64,000 nucleotides of DNA from an uncultured Verrucomicrobiota bacterium (lineage in GTDB: Bacteria > Verrucomicrobiota > Kiritimatiellia > CAIVKH01), in contig CALMUP010000008.1 in assembly GCA_937872895.1 (NCBI GenBank), positions 161,613 through 225,612 of the forward strand. The letters are read 5' to 3'. How positions within the stretch are numbered: the stretch's first letter is position 1; each line of letters opens with the position of its first letter. Below are positions 17,917 through 26,628 of the stretch, in pieces. The notes beneath the pieces were generated by a model. That model was given only the letters and a program-made list of their open reading frames with translations. It ran no database searches and was not told the origin of the DNA. Position numbers and translations under genes: made by a program.

Positions 17917-18840
17917 ATGGCCCGCCTCGCTGCTCAACCCGCGCTGTACCTGGTCGGCCCCACCGCGGTCGGCAAGAGCGACATCGCCCACGAACTAGCC
18001 CGCCGCGCCGGGATGGGGGTGATTTCCGCCGATGCCATGATGGTATACCGCGGCATGGATATCGGGACGGCCAAGCCTTCGCTGGCCGAACGTGCGGGAC
18101 TGGTCTACGCCGGCCTCGACCTGACGGCACCCGACCAACCGTTCAGCGTGTTTGACTACCTGGTGAGCATTGGCCGCGAGACGGCGGCGCAGGGACACTG
18201 GATGGTCGCGGGGGGCACCGGGTTGTACGTGCGTGCGCTGGCCGAGGGCCTCCACGATGATCCGGGTATGGATCCCGAGATCCGCAACGAGGCGGAGGCC
18301 TTGCTGGCTGCGGAGGGTTTCGAGGCGCTCAAGGCGTGGTGCCGTTCGCGCCTGCCGGGGGTGGATTCCCAGTTGCCTCCGGGCGATGCGGGCAATCCGC
18401 GCCGGTGGATCCGCGCGGTGGAGCGCGGTGGCTGCCGTCCGGTGCGGCGGGTCGAAGCAACGCCGGGCCGCTGCATCATCGGCCTGCGTCGCGAGCGCAC
18501 CGACCTGGAGGCGCGTATCGTCCGGCGGGTGGATGCGATGTACCGGGGAGGCTTGCTGGATGAAGTGACGATGCTGCGGCGGCGGTATCCAGCGTGGTCG
18601 AAGACCGCTTCCGCGGCGATCGGCTATGCCGAGGCCGCGGCGGTGCTGGACGGCACGATGCCGGTCGAGGCCGCGATGGAACGCACCGTCATCCGCACGC
18701 GCCAGTATGCCAAACGCCAGATGACCTGGTTCCGTCACCAACTGGCCACGACGTGGATCGAGGTGGCCGCCGATGAAACCGCTGGATCGGTGGCCACGCG
18801 CGTGCTGAACGCATGGGAGCATCATGGGCACGTTGATTGA
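17917..18840 (+). CDS. miaA: tRNA dimethylallyltransferase
   Basis: It transfers a dimethylallyl group to A37 of tRNAs that read U-starting codons. At 307 aa it shows YLVGPTAVGKSDIAHELA (P-loop, residue 11), VISADAMMVYRGMDIGTAKPS, FSVFDYLV, WMVAGGTGLYVRALAEG, LEARIVRRVDAMYRGGLLDEV and TRQYAKRQMTWFR. It lies 10 bp after lspA and overlaps hflX by 17 bp. The usual IGY..A helix is intact (AAIGYAEA). Confidence 0.95.
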   Translation: MARLAAQPALYLVGPTAVGKSDIAHELARRAGMGVISADAMMVYRGMDIGTAKPSLAERAGLVYAGLDLTAPDQPFSVFDYLVSIGRETAAQGHWMVAGGTGLYVRALAEGLHDDPGMDPEIRNEAEALLAAEGFEALKAWCRSRLPGVDSQLPPGDAGNPRRWIRAVERGGCRPVRRVEATPGRCIIGLRRERTDLEARIVRRVDAMYRGGLLDEVTMLRRRYPAWSKTASAAIGYAEAAAVLDGTMPVEAAMERTVIRTRQYAKRQMTWFRHQLATTWIEVAADETAGSVATRVLNAWEHHGHVD

Positions 18841-20143
18841 AACAGCATCCAGCGGCGTCGAGTCCGTCTTGCTCATCGGCATCTGCCTGAGCAAGTTCGA
18901 CGACCCGACCGCGCAGGAGTCGCTGCGTGAACTGGCGCAGCTTTGCGAGACGGCCGGGGCCGTCGTGGTGGACACGCTGGTCTGCCGTATCCATCACCGC
19001 AACGCCGGGACCTACATCGGGGAGGGCAAGGCCCAGGAGATCGCCGCGCTGGTGGCCGAGCGGCGCATCTCCACCGTGGTCTTCGACGAGGAACTGACCC
19101 CTGCGCAGGGGCGCAACCTCGAGGCCATCTTCAAGACCAAGGTGGTCGACCGCACCCAGGTCATCCTCGACATCTTCGCCCAGCATGCGCGCACCGCCGA
19201 GGGGCGCTTGCAGATCGAATTGGCCCAGCTTGAATACCTGCTGCCGCGGTTGCGCCGGATGTGGACGCACCTTGAACGCCAGCGGGGCGGTATCGGCATG
19301 CACGGTCCCGGCGAAAAGCAGTTGGAGATGGACCGGCGTCGCATTGTCGAGAACATCCAGCGCCACCGCCGCCATCTGGAGGAAGTGCGCAGCCGCCGGT
19401 CCGAGCAACGCCGCGGCCGCCGCCGCCACGGCTGGGCGCTGATCTCGCTGGTCGGCTACACCAACGCCGGCAAGTCCACCTTGATCAACGCCCTCACCAA
19501 GGCCGGGGTGCTGGCCTACGACAAGTTGTTCGCCACGCTGGATCCGACGACGCGCCAGCTCAAGCTGCCCAACAACCAGCTCGCGTTGCTGACCGACACG
19601 GTCGGCTTCATCCGCAAGTTGCCGCACCATCTCGTCGAGTCCTTCAAGGCCACGCTGGAGGAGGTGGTCGAGGCCGATGTGCTGGTGCATGTCATCGATG
19701 CCGCGCACCCGCAGGTGTTCCACCAGATCGACGCGGTCGAGTCGGTGCTGAACGACATCGGGGTGCACGACAAGGTCATCGTGCCGGCTTTCAACAAGAC
19801 CGATGATCCGGCGTCGGCCAACAACCTCGTCGCGTTGCGGGCGCGCCTGCCCGGCGCGGTGGAGATCTCCGCGCTGACCGGTGCGGGGCTCGATGCCCTG
19901 CGCATCCACCTGGCCGATGTGCTGCGCAACCGCAGCGAACGTCAGAGCTTGAGAATTCCGCTCCACGAAGGCAAAGTGCTGGCCATGCTGCAGACCCATG
20001 CCGCCATCTATAACCGCGAGTACGTGGACGACGCCGTGCTGATCGACGCCTCGGTGCCGTTGACCATGGGCGGGATCACCGCGCCGTTCCGCGCCGACCG
20101 CGTGGCGAGCGAGAACGTGGGCGGGGAGCCGGGGCATGATTGA
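18824..20143 (+). CDS. hflX: Ribosome-associated GTPase HflX
   Basis: A GTPase that splits or rescues stalled 70S ribosomes. At 439 aa it has the N-terminal HflX domain (NAGTYIGEGKAQEIAALV, FDEELTPAQGRNLEAIF, DRTQVILDIFAQHARTAEGRLQIELAQL), a coiled region, then the G domain: GYTNAGKSTLINAL (G1), DTVGFIRKLPHHLVESFKATLEE (G3) and FNKTD (G4). The linker motif reads GGIGMHGPGEKQLE, with Lys where most HflX have Thr. A GGGAG ribosome site lies inside the end of miaA. The miaA-hflX pairing is common in bacteria. Confidence 0.95.
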   Translation: MGTLIETASSGVESVLLIGICLSKFDDPTAQESLRELAQLCETAGAVVVDTLVCRIHHRNAGTYIGEGKAQEIAALVAERRISTVVFDEELTPAQGRNLEAIFKTKVVDRTQVILDIFAQHARTAEGRLQIELAQLEYLLPRLRRMWTHLERQRGGIGMHGPGEKQLEMDRRRIVENIQRHRRHLEEVRSRRSEQRRGRRRHGWALISLVGYTNAGKSTLINALTKAGVLAYDKLFATLDPTTRQLKLPNNQLALLTDTVGFIRKLPHHLVESFKATLEEVVEADVLVHVIDAAHPQVFHQIDAVESVLNDIGVHDKVIVPAFNKTDDPASANNLVALRARLPGAVEISALTGAGLDALRIHLADVLRNRSERQSLRIPLHEGKVLAMLQTHAAIYNREYVDDAVLIDASVPLTMGGITAPFRADRVASENVGGEPGHD

Positions 20144-20906
20144 GCCGCTCGATAAACCGGTCGCCGCGCGGATCGTGCAGTACCCGATCAGCGCGCGCCG
20201 CATCCGCGACATCCCGGAGGAGCAGCGCCCGCGCGAGACCTTCGCCCGTGACGGCGCGGACCAGGTCAACGACCGGGTGCTGCTCGCCATCCTTGTCCGC
20301 AACGGGATTCCCGGGCACAGCGCGGTGGACATCGCGGACGAACTGCTCAACCGTTTCGGATCGCTGCCCGAGCTCGCCCGCGAGCCGGTCGAGGAGCTGG
20401 CGCGGCTTCCCGGCCTCGGCAAGGTCAAGGCGCAGATCATCAAGGCCGCGCTCGAGCTGGGCCGGCGTCTGCCGCAGGCCACCGCGCCGGAGCGGGTCGA
20501 GGTGCGCACCCCGGCCGATGCCGCGCGGGTGATCGGGCTGCGGGCATCGGGGCTCGAGGTCGAGGAATTCTGGGTCATCCTGCTGGATACGAAATACCGG
20601 CTGCGCCGGCCGCCGATGGCCATCGCGCGCGGCATCCTCGATGCGTGCCTGGTCCACCCGCGCGAGGTGTTCAAGGAGGCGATCCGCGCCTGCGCGGCCG
20701 CGGTGGTGCTGGTGCACAACCATCCGTCGGGTGATCCGTCGCCCTCGCGCGAGGACGTGAAATTGACGCGGCAACTGGTCGAGGTCGGCCGCGTGGTGGA
20801 CATCGAGGTGCTCGACCATGTGATCGTCGGCCAGAAATCCGACCGCAACCCGCAGGGCTTCATCTCGCTGCGCGAGTCGGGGCTCGTTTCCTTCTCGGTG
20901 CCATAA
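20136..20906 (+). CDS. radC: RadC-family JAB/MPN domain protein
   Basis: A 256-aa protein with an N-terminal helix-hairpin-helix-like part (GSLPELAREPVEELARLPGLGKVKAQII, residues 75-110) and a C-terminal JAB domain with the zinc motif VLVHNHPSGDPSPSREDVKLTRQL and a conserved DHVIVG. RadC was named for a supposed repair role that is not proven; it may be a metalloprotease-like factor. It overlaps hflX by 8 bp and ends 1 bp before lpxA. Confidence 0.93.
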   Translation: MIEPLDKPVAARIVQYPISARRIRDIPEEQRPRETFARDGADQVNDRVLLAILVRNGIPGHSAVDIADELLNRFGSLPELAREPVEELARLPGLGKVKAQIIKAALELGRRLPQATAPERVEVRTPADAARVIGLRASGLEVEEFWVILLDTKYRLRRPPMAIARGILDACLVHPREVFKEAIRACAAAVVLVHNHPSGDPSPSREDVKLTRQLVEVGRVVDIEVLDHVIVGQKSDRNPQGFISLRESGLVSFSVP

Positions 20907-20907
20907 C

Positions 20908-21711
20908 ATGAAGATACATCCTTCCGCCATCGTGGATCCCGCGGCCAAGCTCGGCGCGGGGGTCGAAATCGGACCCGGTGCGGTCGTCGAGGCCGGTGCC
21001 GTGCTGGGCGACGGCTGTGTGCTCGGGCCGCATGCGGTGGTGCGACCCTTCGCCACCCTCGGACCGGGGTGCCGCGTGCATGCCGGTGCGGTGATCGGCG
21101 ATACGCCACAGGATCTCGCCTTCAAGGAGCTCGCCAGCCATGTGCGTATCGGGGCGCGCTGCACCTTCCGCGAGGGCGTGACCGTGCACCGCGGCACCAA
21201 GGAGGGGACGGAGACGGTCATCGGCGACGACTGCTACCTGATGGCGAACAGCCATGTCGCGCACAACTGCCGCCTGGGCAACCGGGTCATCCTCGCCAAC
21301 GGCTCGTTGCTCGGCGGCTATGTCGAGATCGGCGACGGCGCGTTTGTCAGCGGCAATGCGGTGATCCACCAGTTCTGCCGGATCGGGCGTCTGGCCATGA
21401 TCGGCGGGCTGTCCGGGATCAGCAAGGATGTGCCGCCGTTCTGCATGACCCACAGCGTGGACATGAACACGGTGGTCGGTCTGAACATCGTCGGCCTCAA
21501 GCGCAACGGCTTCACCCCCGAGCAACGCAAGGCGGTCAAGGCCTGCTTCGCGCTGGTCTTCCGCGAGGGACTCAACACCGCGCAGGCCCGCGAACGGCTG
21601 GCTGCACGTGCCGGTGATGCCATTGCCGCCGAGTGGCTGGCCTTCATCACCGGCTCCAGGCGCGGCCTGTGCAAGTTCGCCGCGCGCGGCGGTACAGCGG
21701 ACGAGGAGTAG
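20908..21711 (+). CDS. lpxA: UDP-N-acetylglucosamine O-acyltransferase LpxA
   Basis: The first step of lipid A synthesis: a 3-hydroxyacyl chain moves from ACP to UDP-GlcNAc. At 267 aa the left-handed beta-helix hexapeptide repeats run from residue 3 to about 190, with the catalytic His in MANSHVAHNCRLGN (about residue 123), FVSGNAVIHQFCRIGRLAMIGG and VVGLNIVGLKRNGF, then the C-terminal helical bundle. Its presence implies a lipopolysaccharide outer membrane. No lpxD, lpxB or fabZ gene is adjacent, which is unlike most lpx clusters. Confidence 0.96.
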   Translation: MKIHPSAIVDPAAKLGAGVEIGPGAVVEAGAVLGDGCVLGPHAVVRPFATLGPGCRVHAGAVIGDTPQDLAFKELASHVRIGARCTFREGVTVHRGTKEGTETVIGDDCYLMANSHVAHNCRLGNRVILANGSLLGGYVEIGDGAFVSGNAVIHQFCRIGRLAMIGGLSGISKDVPPFCMTHSVDMNTVVGLNIVGLKRNGFTPEQRKAVKACFALVFREGLNTAQARERLAARAGDAIAAEWLAFITGSRRGLCKFAARGGTADEE

Positions 21712-21713
21712 CC

Positions 21714-22445
21714 ATGCGACGGGGCGGGCGAGGGGTTCTGCTCGGAGTGCTCGTGTTGGCGGTCTGCGCGTGGCCGGTGCGATCGGACGAGCCGATCCGT
21801 TTCGGCTGGAACGAGGAGGGCGTCGCCGTGCAGGTGGTCGACCAGCCGGCCAACCGCGTGCTCGAGATCATCGGCGCGGCCACGGGAATCCCCGTCGTGC
21901 TGGACCCGGCCAACGAGGCACGGCTCGATGGCCTTTACCGCAAGCGCACCCTCGAGGAACTGTTGCTCGATCTTGCGCCGGGAGTGGTGATCGTGTACCG
22001 CTACGATGCGCGCTTGAAGACCGAGGTCATCGACCGGGTCTTCAGCACCTCGCGGGTGGCGGCCGACATCAAGGAGGCCCAACTGCGCGATCTGGTGGTA
22101 TCCCGCGAGCGGTTGGCCGAAGGCGTAGTGCCGCTGCCGAACCGGCCGATCCGGTACTCGGGTATCGGGGCTTCGGTGCAACCCTCGAGCGACGGTGCGG
22201 GCATCTTCCTGCGGCCCTTGTCACCGGGTTCACCGGCGGCACGCGCCGGGATTGCCCTGGGTGATCTGGTCATCGCCGTGGACGGCCGGGCGGTCTCGGA
22301 TTTCGAGGATATCGGCGAAATCGCCGCGGCCATCCGCGGGCCCGATCAGACGGACGTGCATCTCACGGTTCGATTCCCGGACGGACAGGTGCGCGAGGTC
22401 GTCGTGCGCCGCGAGGTCTTCACCTGGGGCGTCATTACCCAGTAA
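21714..22445 (+). CDS. Exported protein with N0/STN-like and PDZ domains
   Basis: A 243-aa protein with a signal peptide (VLLGVLVLAVCAWPVRS). Residues 35-100 resemble a secretin N0/STN domain: VAVQVVDQPANRVLEIIGAATGIPVVLDP, then the LYRKRTLEELLLDLAPG turn and a VVIVYRYD strand. Residues 150-235 are a PDZ domain with IFLRPLSPGSPAARAGIALGDLVIAVDGRAV. Such parts belong to GspD and GspC in type II secretion, but here they are fused and no other Gsp gene is in view. The ATG at 21714 has a GAGGAG ribosome site; it starts 2 bp after lpxA. Role unknown. Confidence 0.72.
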   Translation: MRRGGRGVLLGVLVLAVCAWPVRSDEPIRFGWNEEGVAVQVVDQPANRVLEIIGAATGIPVVLDPANEARLDGLYRKRTLEELLLDLAPGVVIVYRYDARLKTEVIDRVFSTSRVAADIKEAQLRDLVVSRERLAEGVVPLPNRPIRYSGIGASVQPSSDGAGIFLRPLSPGSPAARAGIALGDLVIAVDGRAVSDFEDIGEIAAAIRGPDQTDVHLTVRFPDGQVREVVVRREVFTWGVITQ

Positions 22446-22508
22446 CTTTCCCGGTATCGCGGCTTGTCGTCATCCGGTGGTGCGGCGTACTATCCGGGTG
22501 AGGACGTC

Positions 22509-24443
22509 ATGTCGCAACGACCACCATCGGTTTCGATCCGTACCCTGTACGCCATCCTGGTTGTCCTCGCCATCCTGTTGTCATCCGCCCTGGTCGGGTT
22601 GATCATCCAGCGTCAGTCGGCCAAGGCCGCGGTGGCGGCGCAGAAAGTCCTGTTCGCGCACATCGCCCATTCCGTATCGGATCACGTGCGCAGCCATTTC
22701 GACAACGGGCTCCGGCTGCTGGATGAACTCGCCCACCGGGCCGCCACCGGGGCCCTGGATGTGGAGGATTCCGGAGCCCTGGCCGCGTATTTCGCGGAAC
22801 GGCTGCGTTTCCAGCAGCACCTAGCGTGGATTTCCTACAGCGATGACCGAAGCGGGTGCTTCGCCGGGGCATGGATCGACCGGGCGGATCCGGTTGTCAA
22901 CACCAGTTGTCCGGGCGAGCAGGGGGGCGTCCCGCAGGAATTCGCGATCGCCGCGGACGGTACCCGCACGGGCGTGGTGCGTCCGGTGCGTCCCTACGAC
23001 CCGCGCGGCCTGGGCTGGTACCGCAAGGCGGCCGGCTCCGCGGACACGGTGTGGACGGACATCACGATCTTTCACGAAGGTCGTCCGGGCGTCACGGCGG
23101 CGCGGGCATTGCGTGATCCGGACGGCCGGTTGCGCGGGGTCTTCACCGTGGATTTCTTCACCGAGACGATCAGCGACTTCCTGGCGGCCTCGCAGCCCGG
23201 TTCGGATGGTCTCGTCTTCCTGTTCAACGGGGGTGACCACCTCATGCCCAGCGGGGCGGGGGCCGACGACCTGACCCGGATCGGATGGGCACTCGCGCAG
23301 GCGGACGTCCTGGCCGGAGCTTCCGAGACGCGGTTGATGGAGCTGGGTGGCGTGCCGTATTTCGCCAACTCGCTGCCGCTGCCCGGCGTCATGGGCGGGA
23401 CCTGGTGGTGTGCGGTGCTTACACCGCGGTCGGAACTGCTGGCAGTGATCGAGCCACACCAGCGTTTCGCGGCGATCGGGGTGGTGGCGGTGTGCCTCGC
23501 CGTCGTGGTGATCGGCTGGCTGATCTCGCAGTGGATCTCCGCACCGTTGCGCCGTGTCTCCAGGCAACTGCAATCCGTCGCCGAGGGCACCTTCGACCCG
23601 CCCGATGCCGGATCGCTCTCAATGATCCGCGAAGTGCGCTACATCCAGCTTGCGGTCAGCCACATGCAGCAGTGCCTGCGTGAACGGCAGGAGATCGAGC
23701 GGGCGCGGTTGCGGGCCGAGCAGTTGAGCCGCGACAAGGATGATTTCGCCGCGATGATCTCGCACGAGCTGCGCACACCGATCCAGGTCATCCTTGGCTA
23801 CTCGGAGCTGCTCCAGGCCGAACAGCGCGATGTCAGCCAGGAGACCCGCGATTTCTCGAACTACATCTACAACAGTTCCCTGCAATTGCTGGAGTTGCTC
23901 AACAACCTGCTCAACCTCTTCAAGCTCGAGTCGGGTCATTACGAGGTCAAGACGGAGCCGGTTGTCCTCGACCCGCTGGCCCATGCCTGCATCGACAGCT
24001 TGATGCTGAAGGCCAAGACCAAGGGCATCGGACTGGTCTTCACCACGTCCGCGCCGAGCCTGCAGGTGCCGGCCGACCCGGTCATGCTGCGGCAGATCGT
24101 GGCGAACCTGCTGACCAATGCGATCAAGTTCACCGACGAAGGTTCGGTGACCGTATCGGTCGACCGCGAGGAGGACCGGGCGGTCATCCGGGTGCGCGAT
24201 ACCGGCATCGGCATGTCCGCCGACGAGGTCCAGCGGATCTTCACCCAGTACCAGCAGGCGAACCAGACCATTGCCCGGAAATACGGCGGCACCGGATTGG
24301 GCTTGTCGATCTGCATCCGGTTTGCCGCCATGCTTGGCGGGGATATCACCTGCCAGAGCGAGGCGAAGAAAGGCACGTGCTTCACCTTGAAGCTGCCACT
24401 TGTGGCGACGAAGGAGGGTGAGGTATGCGCATCGAATGCCTGA
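22509..24443 (+). CDS. Sensor histidine kinase with periplasmic Cache-like domain
   Basis: A 644-aa membrane kinase. A transmembrane helix at 12-33 is followed by a periplasmic sensor (about 35-315) with the dCache pattern: VRPVRPYDPRGLGWYRKAA, TVWTDITIFHEGRPGVTAARAL and LRGVFTVDFFTETISDFL. A second helix at 320-342 leads to HAMP (SAPLRRVSRQLQSVAEGTF), then HisKA with phosphoacceptor His in MISHELRTPIQVILGYSELL (about 420), N-box LLTNAIKFTDEG, and G-boxes VRDTGIGM and YGGTGLGLSI. There is no receiver domain and no response regulator nearby. The end overlaps the c-type heme gene by 19 bp, which suggests a joint redox or gas sensor. Confidence 0.9.
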   Translation: MSQRPPSVSIRTLYAILVVLAILLSSALVGLIIQRQSAKAAVAAQKVLFAHIAHSVSDHVRSHFDNGLRLLDELAHRAATGALDVEDSGALAAYFAERLRFQQHLAWISYSDDRSGCFAGAWIDRADPVVNTSCPGEQGGVPQEFAIAADGTRTGVVRPVRPYDPRGLGWYRKAAGSADTVWTDITIFHEGRPGVTAARALRDPDGRLRGVFTVDFFTETISDFLAASQPGSDGLVFLFNGGDHLMPSGAGADDLTRIGWALAQADVLAGASETRLMELGGVPYFANSLPLPGVMGGTWWCAVLTPRSELLAVIEPHQRFAAIGVVAVCLAVVVIGWLISQWISAPLRRVSRQLQSVAEGTFDPPDAGSLSMIREVRYIQLAVSHMQQCLRERQEIERARLRAEQLSRDKDDFAAMISHELRTPIQVILGYSELLQAEQRDVSQETRDFSNYIYNSSLQLLELLNNLLNLFKLESGHYEVKTEPVVLDPLAHACIDSLMLKAKTKGIGLVFTTSAPSLQVPADPVMLRQIVANLLTNAIKFTDEGSVTVSVDREEDRAVIRVRDTGIGMSADEVQRIFTQYQQANQTIARKYGGTGLGLSICIRFAAMLGGDITCQSEAKKGTCFTLKLPLVATKEGEVCASNA

Positions 24444-25036
24444 TCCTGGCCGGTTGCTTCGCCGCGCTCGCGGCAACCTCCCTGCCGGCCGAACCGGAGG
24501 TCGATCCGGACTTTCCGGAGAAGGCCTTGGCGGCGGAGATCGCGCAGCGGTACGGGCAGGCTCTCAAGGCCGAACTGGTGGCGGCGATGCAGCAGCGTGG
24601 CGTGACCGGGGCGGTGGCGGTGTGCCGCGACCGTGCTCCGGCCATCGCCCGCGAGATCTCGGCCGAGACCGGCTGGCAAGTCCGGCGCGTCACCCTCAAG
24701 CCGCGCAATCCGGCCAGCCAACCCGACGCCTGGGAAACCGCCAAACTGACGTCGGCCGAAATGGCCCTCGCCGGGGATCCCCCGCGCACGCCGACAGAGT
24801 CCGCCATGCGTTTCCCCGCCGACGTGTGCGAAGGACAGGCGGCCGGTACCAACGAGGTCCGCTATGTGAAATACCTCTATACCGAACCGGTCTGCCTGAC
24901 CTGTCACGGAGCGGCGCTCGACCCCGACGTCCAGGCCGCGATCACCGCCGCATATCCCGGTGATCAGGCCACCGGCTACACGGTCGGCCAGTTGCGCGGG
25001 GCGATCTCGGTGCGCGGTCCGTTGACCGTCCCGTAG
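24425..25036 (+). CDS. DUF3365 (Tll0287-like) c-type heme protein
   Basis: A 203-aa exported protein: signal peptide MRIECLILAGCFAALAATS, then residues 30-195 of the DUF3365 pattern with GAVAVCRDRAPAIAREISAETGWQVRRVTLKPRNPASQPDAWE, PVCLTCHGAAL, and GDQATGYTVGQLRGAISVRGPL at the end. CLTCH (about 156-160) is a CXXCH site for covalent heme. Related domains bind heme c and act as redox sensors. It overlaps the histidine kinase gene, so it is likely that kinase's periplasmic partner. Confidence 0.85.
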   Translation: MRIECLILAGCFAALAATSLPAEPEVDPDFPEKALAAEIAQRYGQALKAELVAAMQQRGVTGAVAVCRDRAPAIAREISAETGWQVRRVTLKPRNPASQPDAWETAKLTSAEMALAGDPPRTPTESAMRFPADVCEGQAAGTNEVRYVKYLYTEPVCLTCHGAALDPDVQAAITAAYPGDQATGYTVGQLRGAISVRGPLTVP

Positions 25037-25053
25037 GCCCGATTCCGGCCCTT

Positions 25054-25100
25054 GTCCAGTCCCTGGACACGTGTAACCAGCGCATTTCCAAGGACTGGAA
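25054..25100 (+). terminator. Paired palindromes after the kinase/heme operon
   Basis: GTCCAG-TCC-CTGGAC (25054-25068) and TTCCAAGGACTGGAA (25086-25100) are each palindromic and also pair with one another over 12 bp with one mismatch. They follow the heme gene by 17 bp and precede the riboswitch. No T-run follows. The second has the look of an extragenic palindrome. Confidence 0.4.
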
Positions 25101-25157
25101 CCAATTTCCACCCGTTGCGGGCTTGCTTTCCCCCCGGAAAAAAAGGATAGTCGCCTT

Positions 25158-25310
25158 TGACCTTCAGGGCAGGGTGATCCCGCGTTTGCGCGGGAAATTC
25201 CCGATCGGCGGTGCAGCCCGCGAACGTCGGCCGGTTCCGGCCGGGGTTGAGCCAGTCAGGTGCAGGGGCATCCATCTGGCGCCGACAGTATAGTCTGGAT
25301 AAAAGGAAGG
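25158..25310 (+). ncRNA. FMN riboswitch (RFN element) with enlarged loops
   Basis: The conserved blocks appear in order: AGGGCAGGGTGA, AATTCCCGATCGGCGGT, CAGCCCGCGA, GAGCCAG, CTGGCGCCGACAGTATAGTC and TGGATAAAAGGAAGG. This is the FMN aptamer that turns off riboflavin genes when FMN is plentiful. Two loops are larger than usual. An extra hairpin TCCCGCG-TTTG-CGCGGGA sits between GGGTGA and AATTCCC in the P2 loop. The P5 loop has extra bases between GGTGCA and ATCC. It controls ribBA and probably the genes through ribE. Confidence 0.92.
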
Positions 25311-25311
25311 T

Positions 25312-25326
25312 CCTCCGTACCGGAGG
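25312..25326 (+). promoter_or_regulatory. Hairpin after the riboswitch, possible expression platform
   Basis: CCTCCG-TAC-CGGAGG folds directly after the aptamer and hides a GGAGG sequence. Beside it is an in-frame GTG (25326) too close to use that site; the ribBA ATG at 25362 is 35 bases on. It may act as the switch's expression platform. There is no T-run, so a translational or Rho-linked mechanism is more likely. Confidence 0.4.
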
Positions 25327-25361
25327 TGTATTCTGCCCTGATCAGGTCGTTTGAGCGACTT

Positions 25362-26597
25362 ATGCAAACGACACAGAAGGAAGAGATTGGATCGGGCAAC
25401 AGCGCCTTCGCGAACCTGGAGGCGGCGATCGCCGCGTTCCGGCAGGGCGAGATGGTGATCGTGACCGACGATGCCCGCCGCGAGAACGAGGGCGACCTGA
25501 TCATCGCCGCCGACAAGATCACCCCGGAAGCGATCAACTTCATGTCCATCCACGGGCGCGGCCTGATCTGCATTGCCATGGATCCAACCCGCCTGCGCCG
25601 GCTCGGCCTGTCCCGCATGATGTCGCACGGGGATGGCGATCAATACCGCACCGCGTTCATGGAATCGGTCGACGCCCGCGACGGTGTGACCACCGGGATC
25701 AGCGCCTTTGACCGTGCCCGCACCGTGGAAGCGCTGATGAACGACGCCACCACCGCGTCCGACCTCAACCGTCCCGGCCACATGTTCCCGCTCGAGGCCA
25801 TGGCCGGCGGCGTGCTGAAGCGGCCCGGTCACACCGAGGCTGCGGTGGATCTCTGCCACCTCGCCGGCCTGAAGCCTGGTGGCGTGATCTGCGAGGTGCT
25901 GAATGCCGACGGATCGATGGCCCGCGTTCCCGAGCTGAAGGTCCTGGCGAAGAAACACGGCCTCCGCATGATCACCATCCGCGAGATCATCCAGTACCGC
26001 GCGTTGCGCGAGAAGCTGATCGAGCTCGACACCCAGATCAACCTGCCCACCGACTTTGGCGTGTTCCGCATGTCGATGTACCGATCGCTGATCGACCAGA
26101 AGACGCACCTCGCCCTCGTCATGGGGGAGCCGCACACCCGGGAAGCCCCGCTGGTGCGCATCCACAGCGAGTGCCTGACCGGCGATGCCTTCGGCTCCCT
26201 GCGGTGCGATTGCGGCTCGCAGCTGCACGAGGCCCTGCAGATGATCGGCCGCGAACAGCACGGCGTCCTGCTGTATTTGCGCCAGGAAGGCCGCGGCATC
26301 GGGCTTGAGTTCAAGATCCGCGCCTACGCGTTGCAGGAACAGGGCATGGATACGGTCGAGGCGAACGAACAGCTCGGCTTCGAGGCCGACGAGCGCGATT
26401 ACACCATCGCCGCGCAGATGCTGCTCGACCTGAATGTCCGCAAGGTCCGCTTGATCACCAACAACCCGCGCAAGATCACCGGCCTCGAGTCTTTCGGCAT
26501 CGACGTGGCCGAACGGGTCCCGCTGGTCCTGCCCGGAACCGAACACAACGCCCGCTACCTAAGCACGAAGAAGAAAAAACTCGGGCACTTGCTGTAA
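25362..26597 (+). CDS. ribBA: Bifunctional 3,4-dihydroxy-2-butanone-4-phosphate synthase / GTP cyclohydrolase II
   Basis: It makes both precursors of riboflavin. At 411 aa the RibB half (about 20-220) has [31 protein letters not shown] and [11 protein letters not shown]. The RibA half (about 225-411) has [23 protein letters not shown] with three zinc Cys, [11 protein letters not shown] and [10 protein letters not shown]. Both active sites look intact. The ATG at 25362 fits the family start; a weak ribosome site and a possible GTG at 25326 leave some doubt. Preceded by the FMN riboswitch; ribH follows after 31 bp. Confidence 0.96.
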   Translation: MQTTQKEEIGSGNSAFANLEAAIAAFRQGEMVIVTDDARRENEGDLIIAADKITPEAINFMSIHGRGLICIAMDPTRLRRLGLSRMMSHGDGDQYRTAFMESVDARDGVTTGISAFDRARTVEALMNDATTASDLNRPGHMFPLEAMAGGVLKRPGHTEAAVDLCHLAGLKPGGVICEVLNADGSMARVPELKVLAKKHGLRMITIREIIQYRALREKLIELDTQINLPTDFGVFRMSMYRSLIDQKTHLALVMGEPHTREAPLVRIHSECLTGDAFGSLRCDCGSQLHEALQMIGREQHGVLLYLRQEGRGIGLEFKIRAYALQEQGMDTVEANEQLGFEADERDYTIAAQMLLDLNVRKVRLITNNPRKITGLESFGIDVAERVPLVLPGTEHNARYLSTKKKKLGHLL

Positions 26598-26628
26598 CCA
26601 GCGGCATGAACGACGAAGGATGAATACC

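Noticed and set aside
25326..25361. GTG start for ribBA at 25326
   Set aside because: The GGAGG next to it overlaps the codon and cannot serve it; family alignment begins after the ATG at 25362. Kept only as an alternative.
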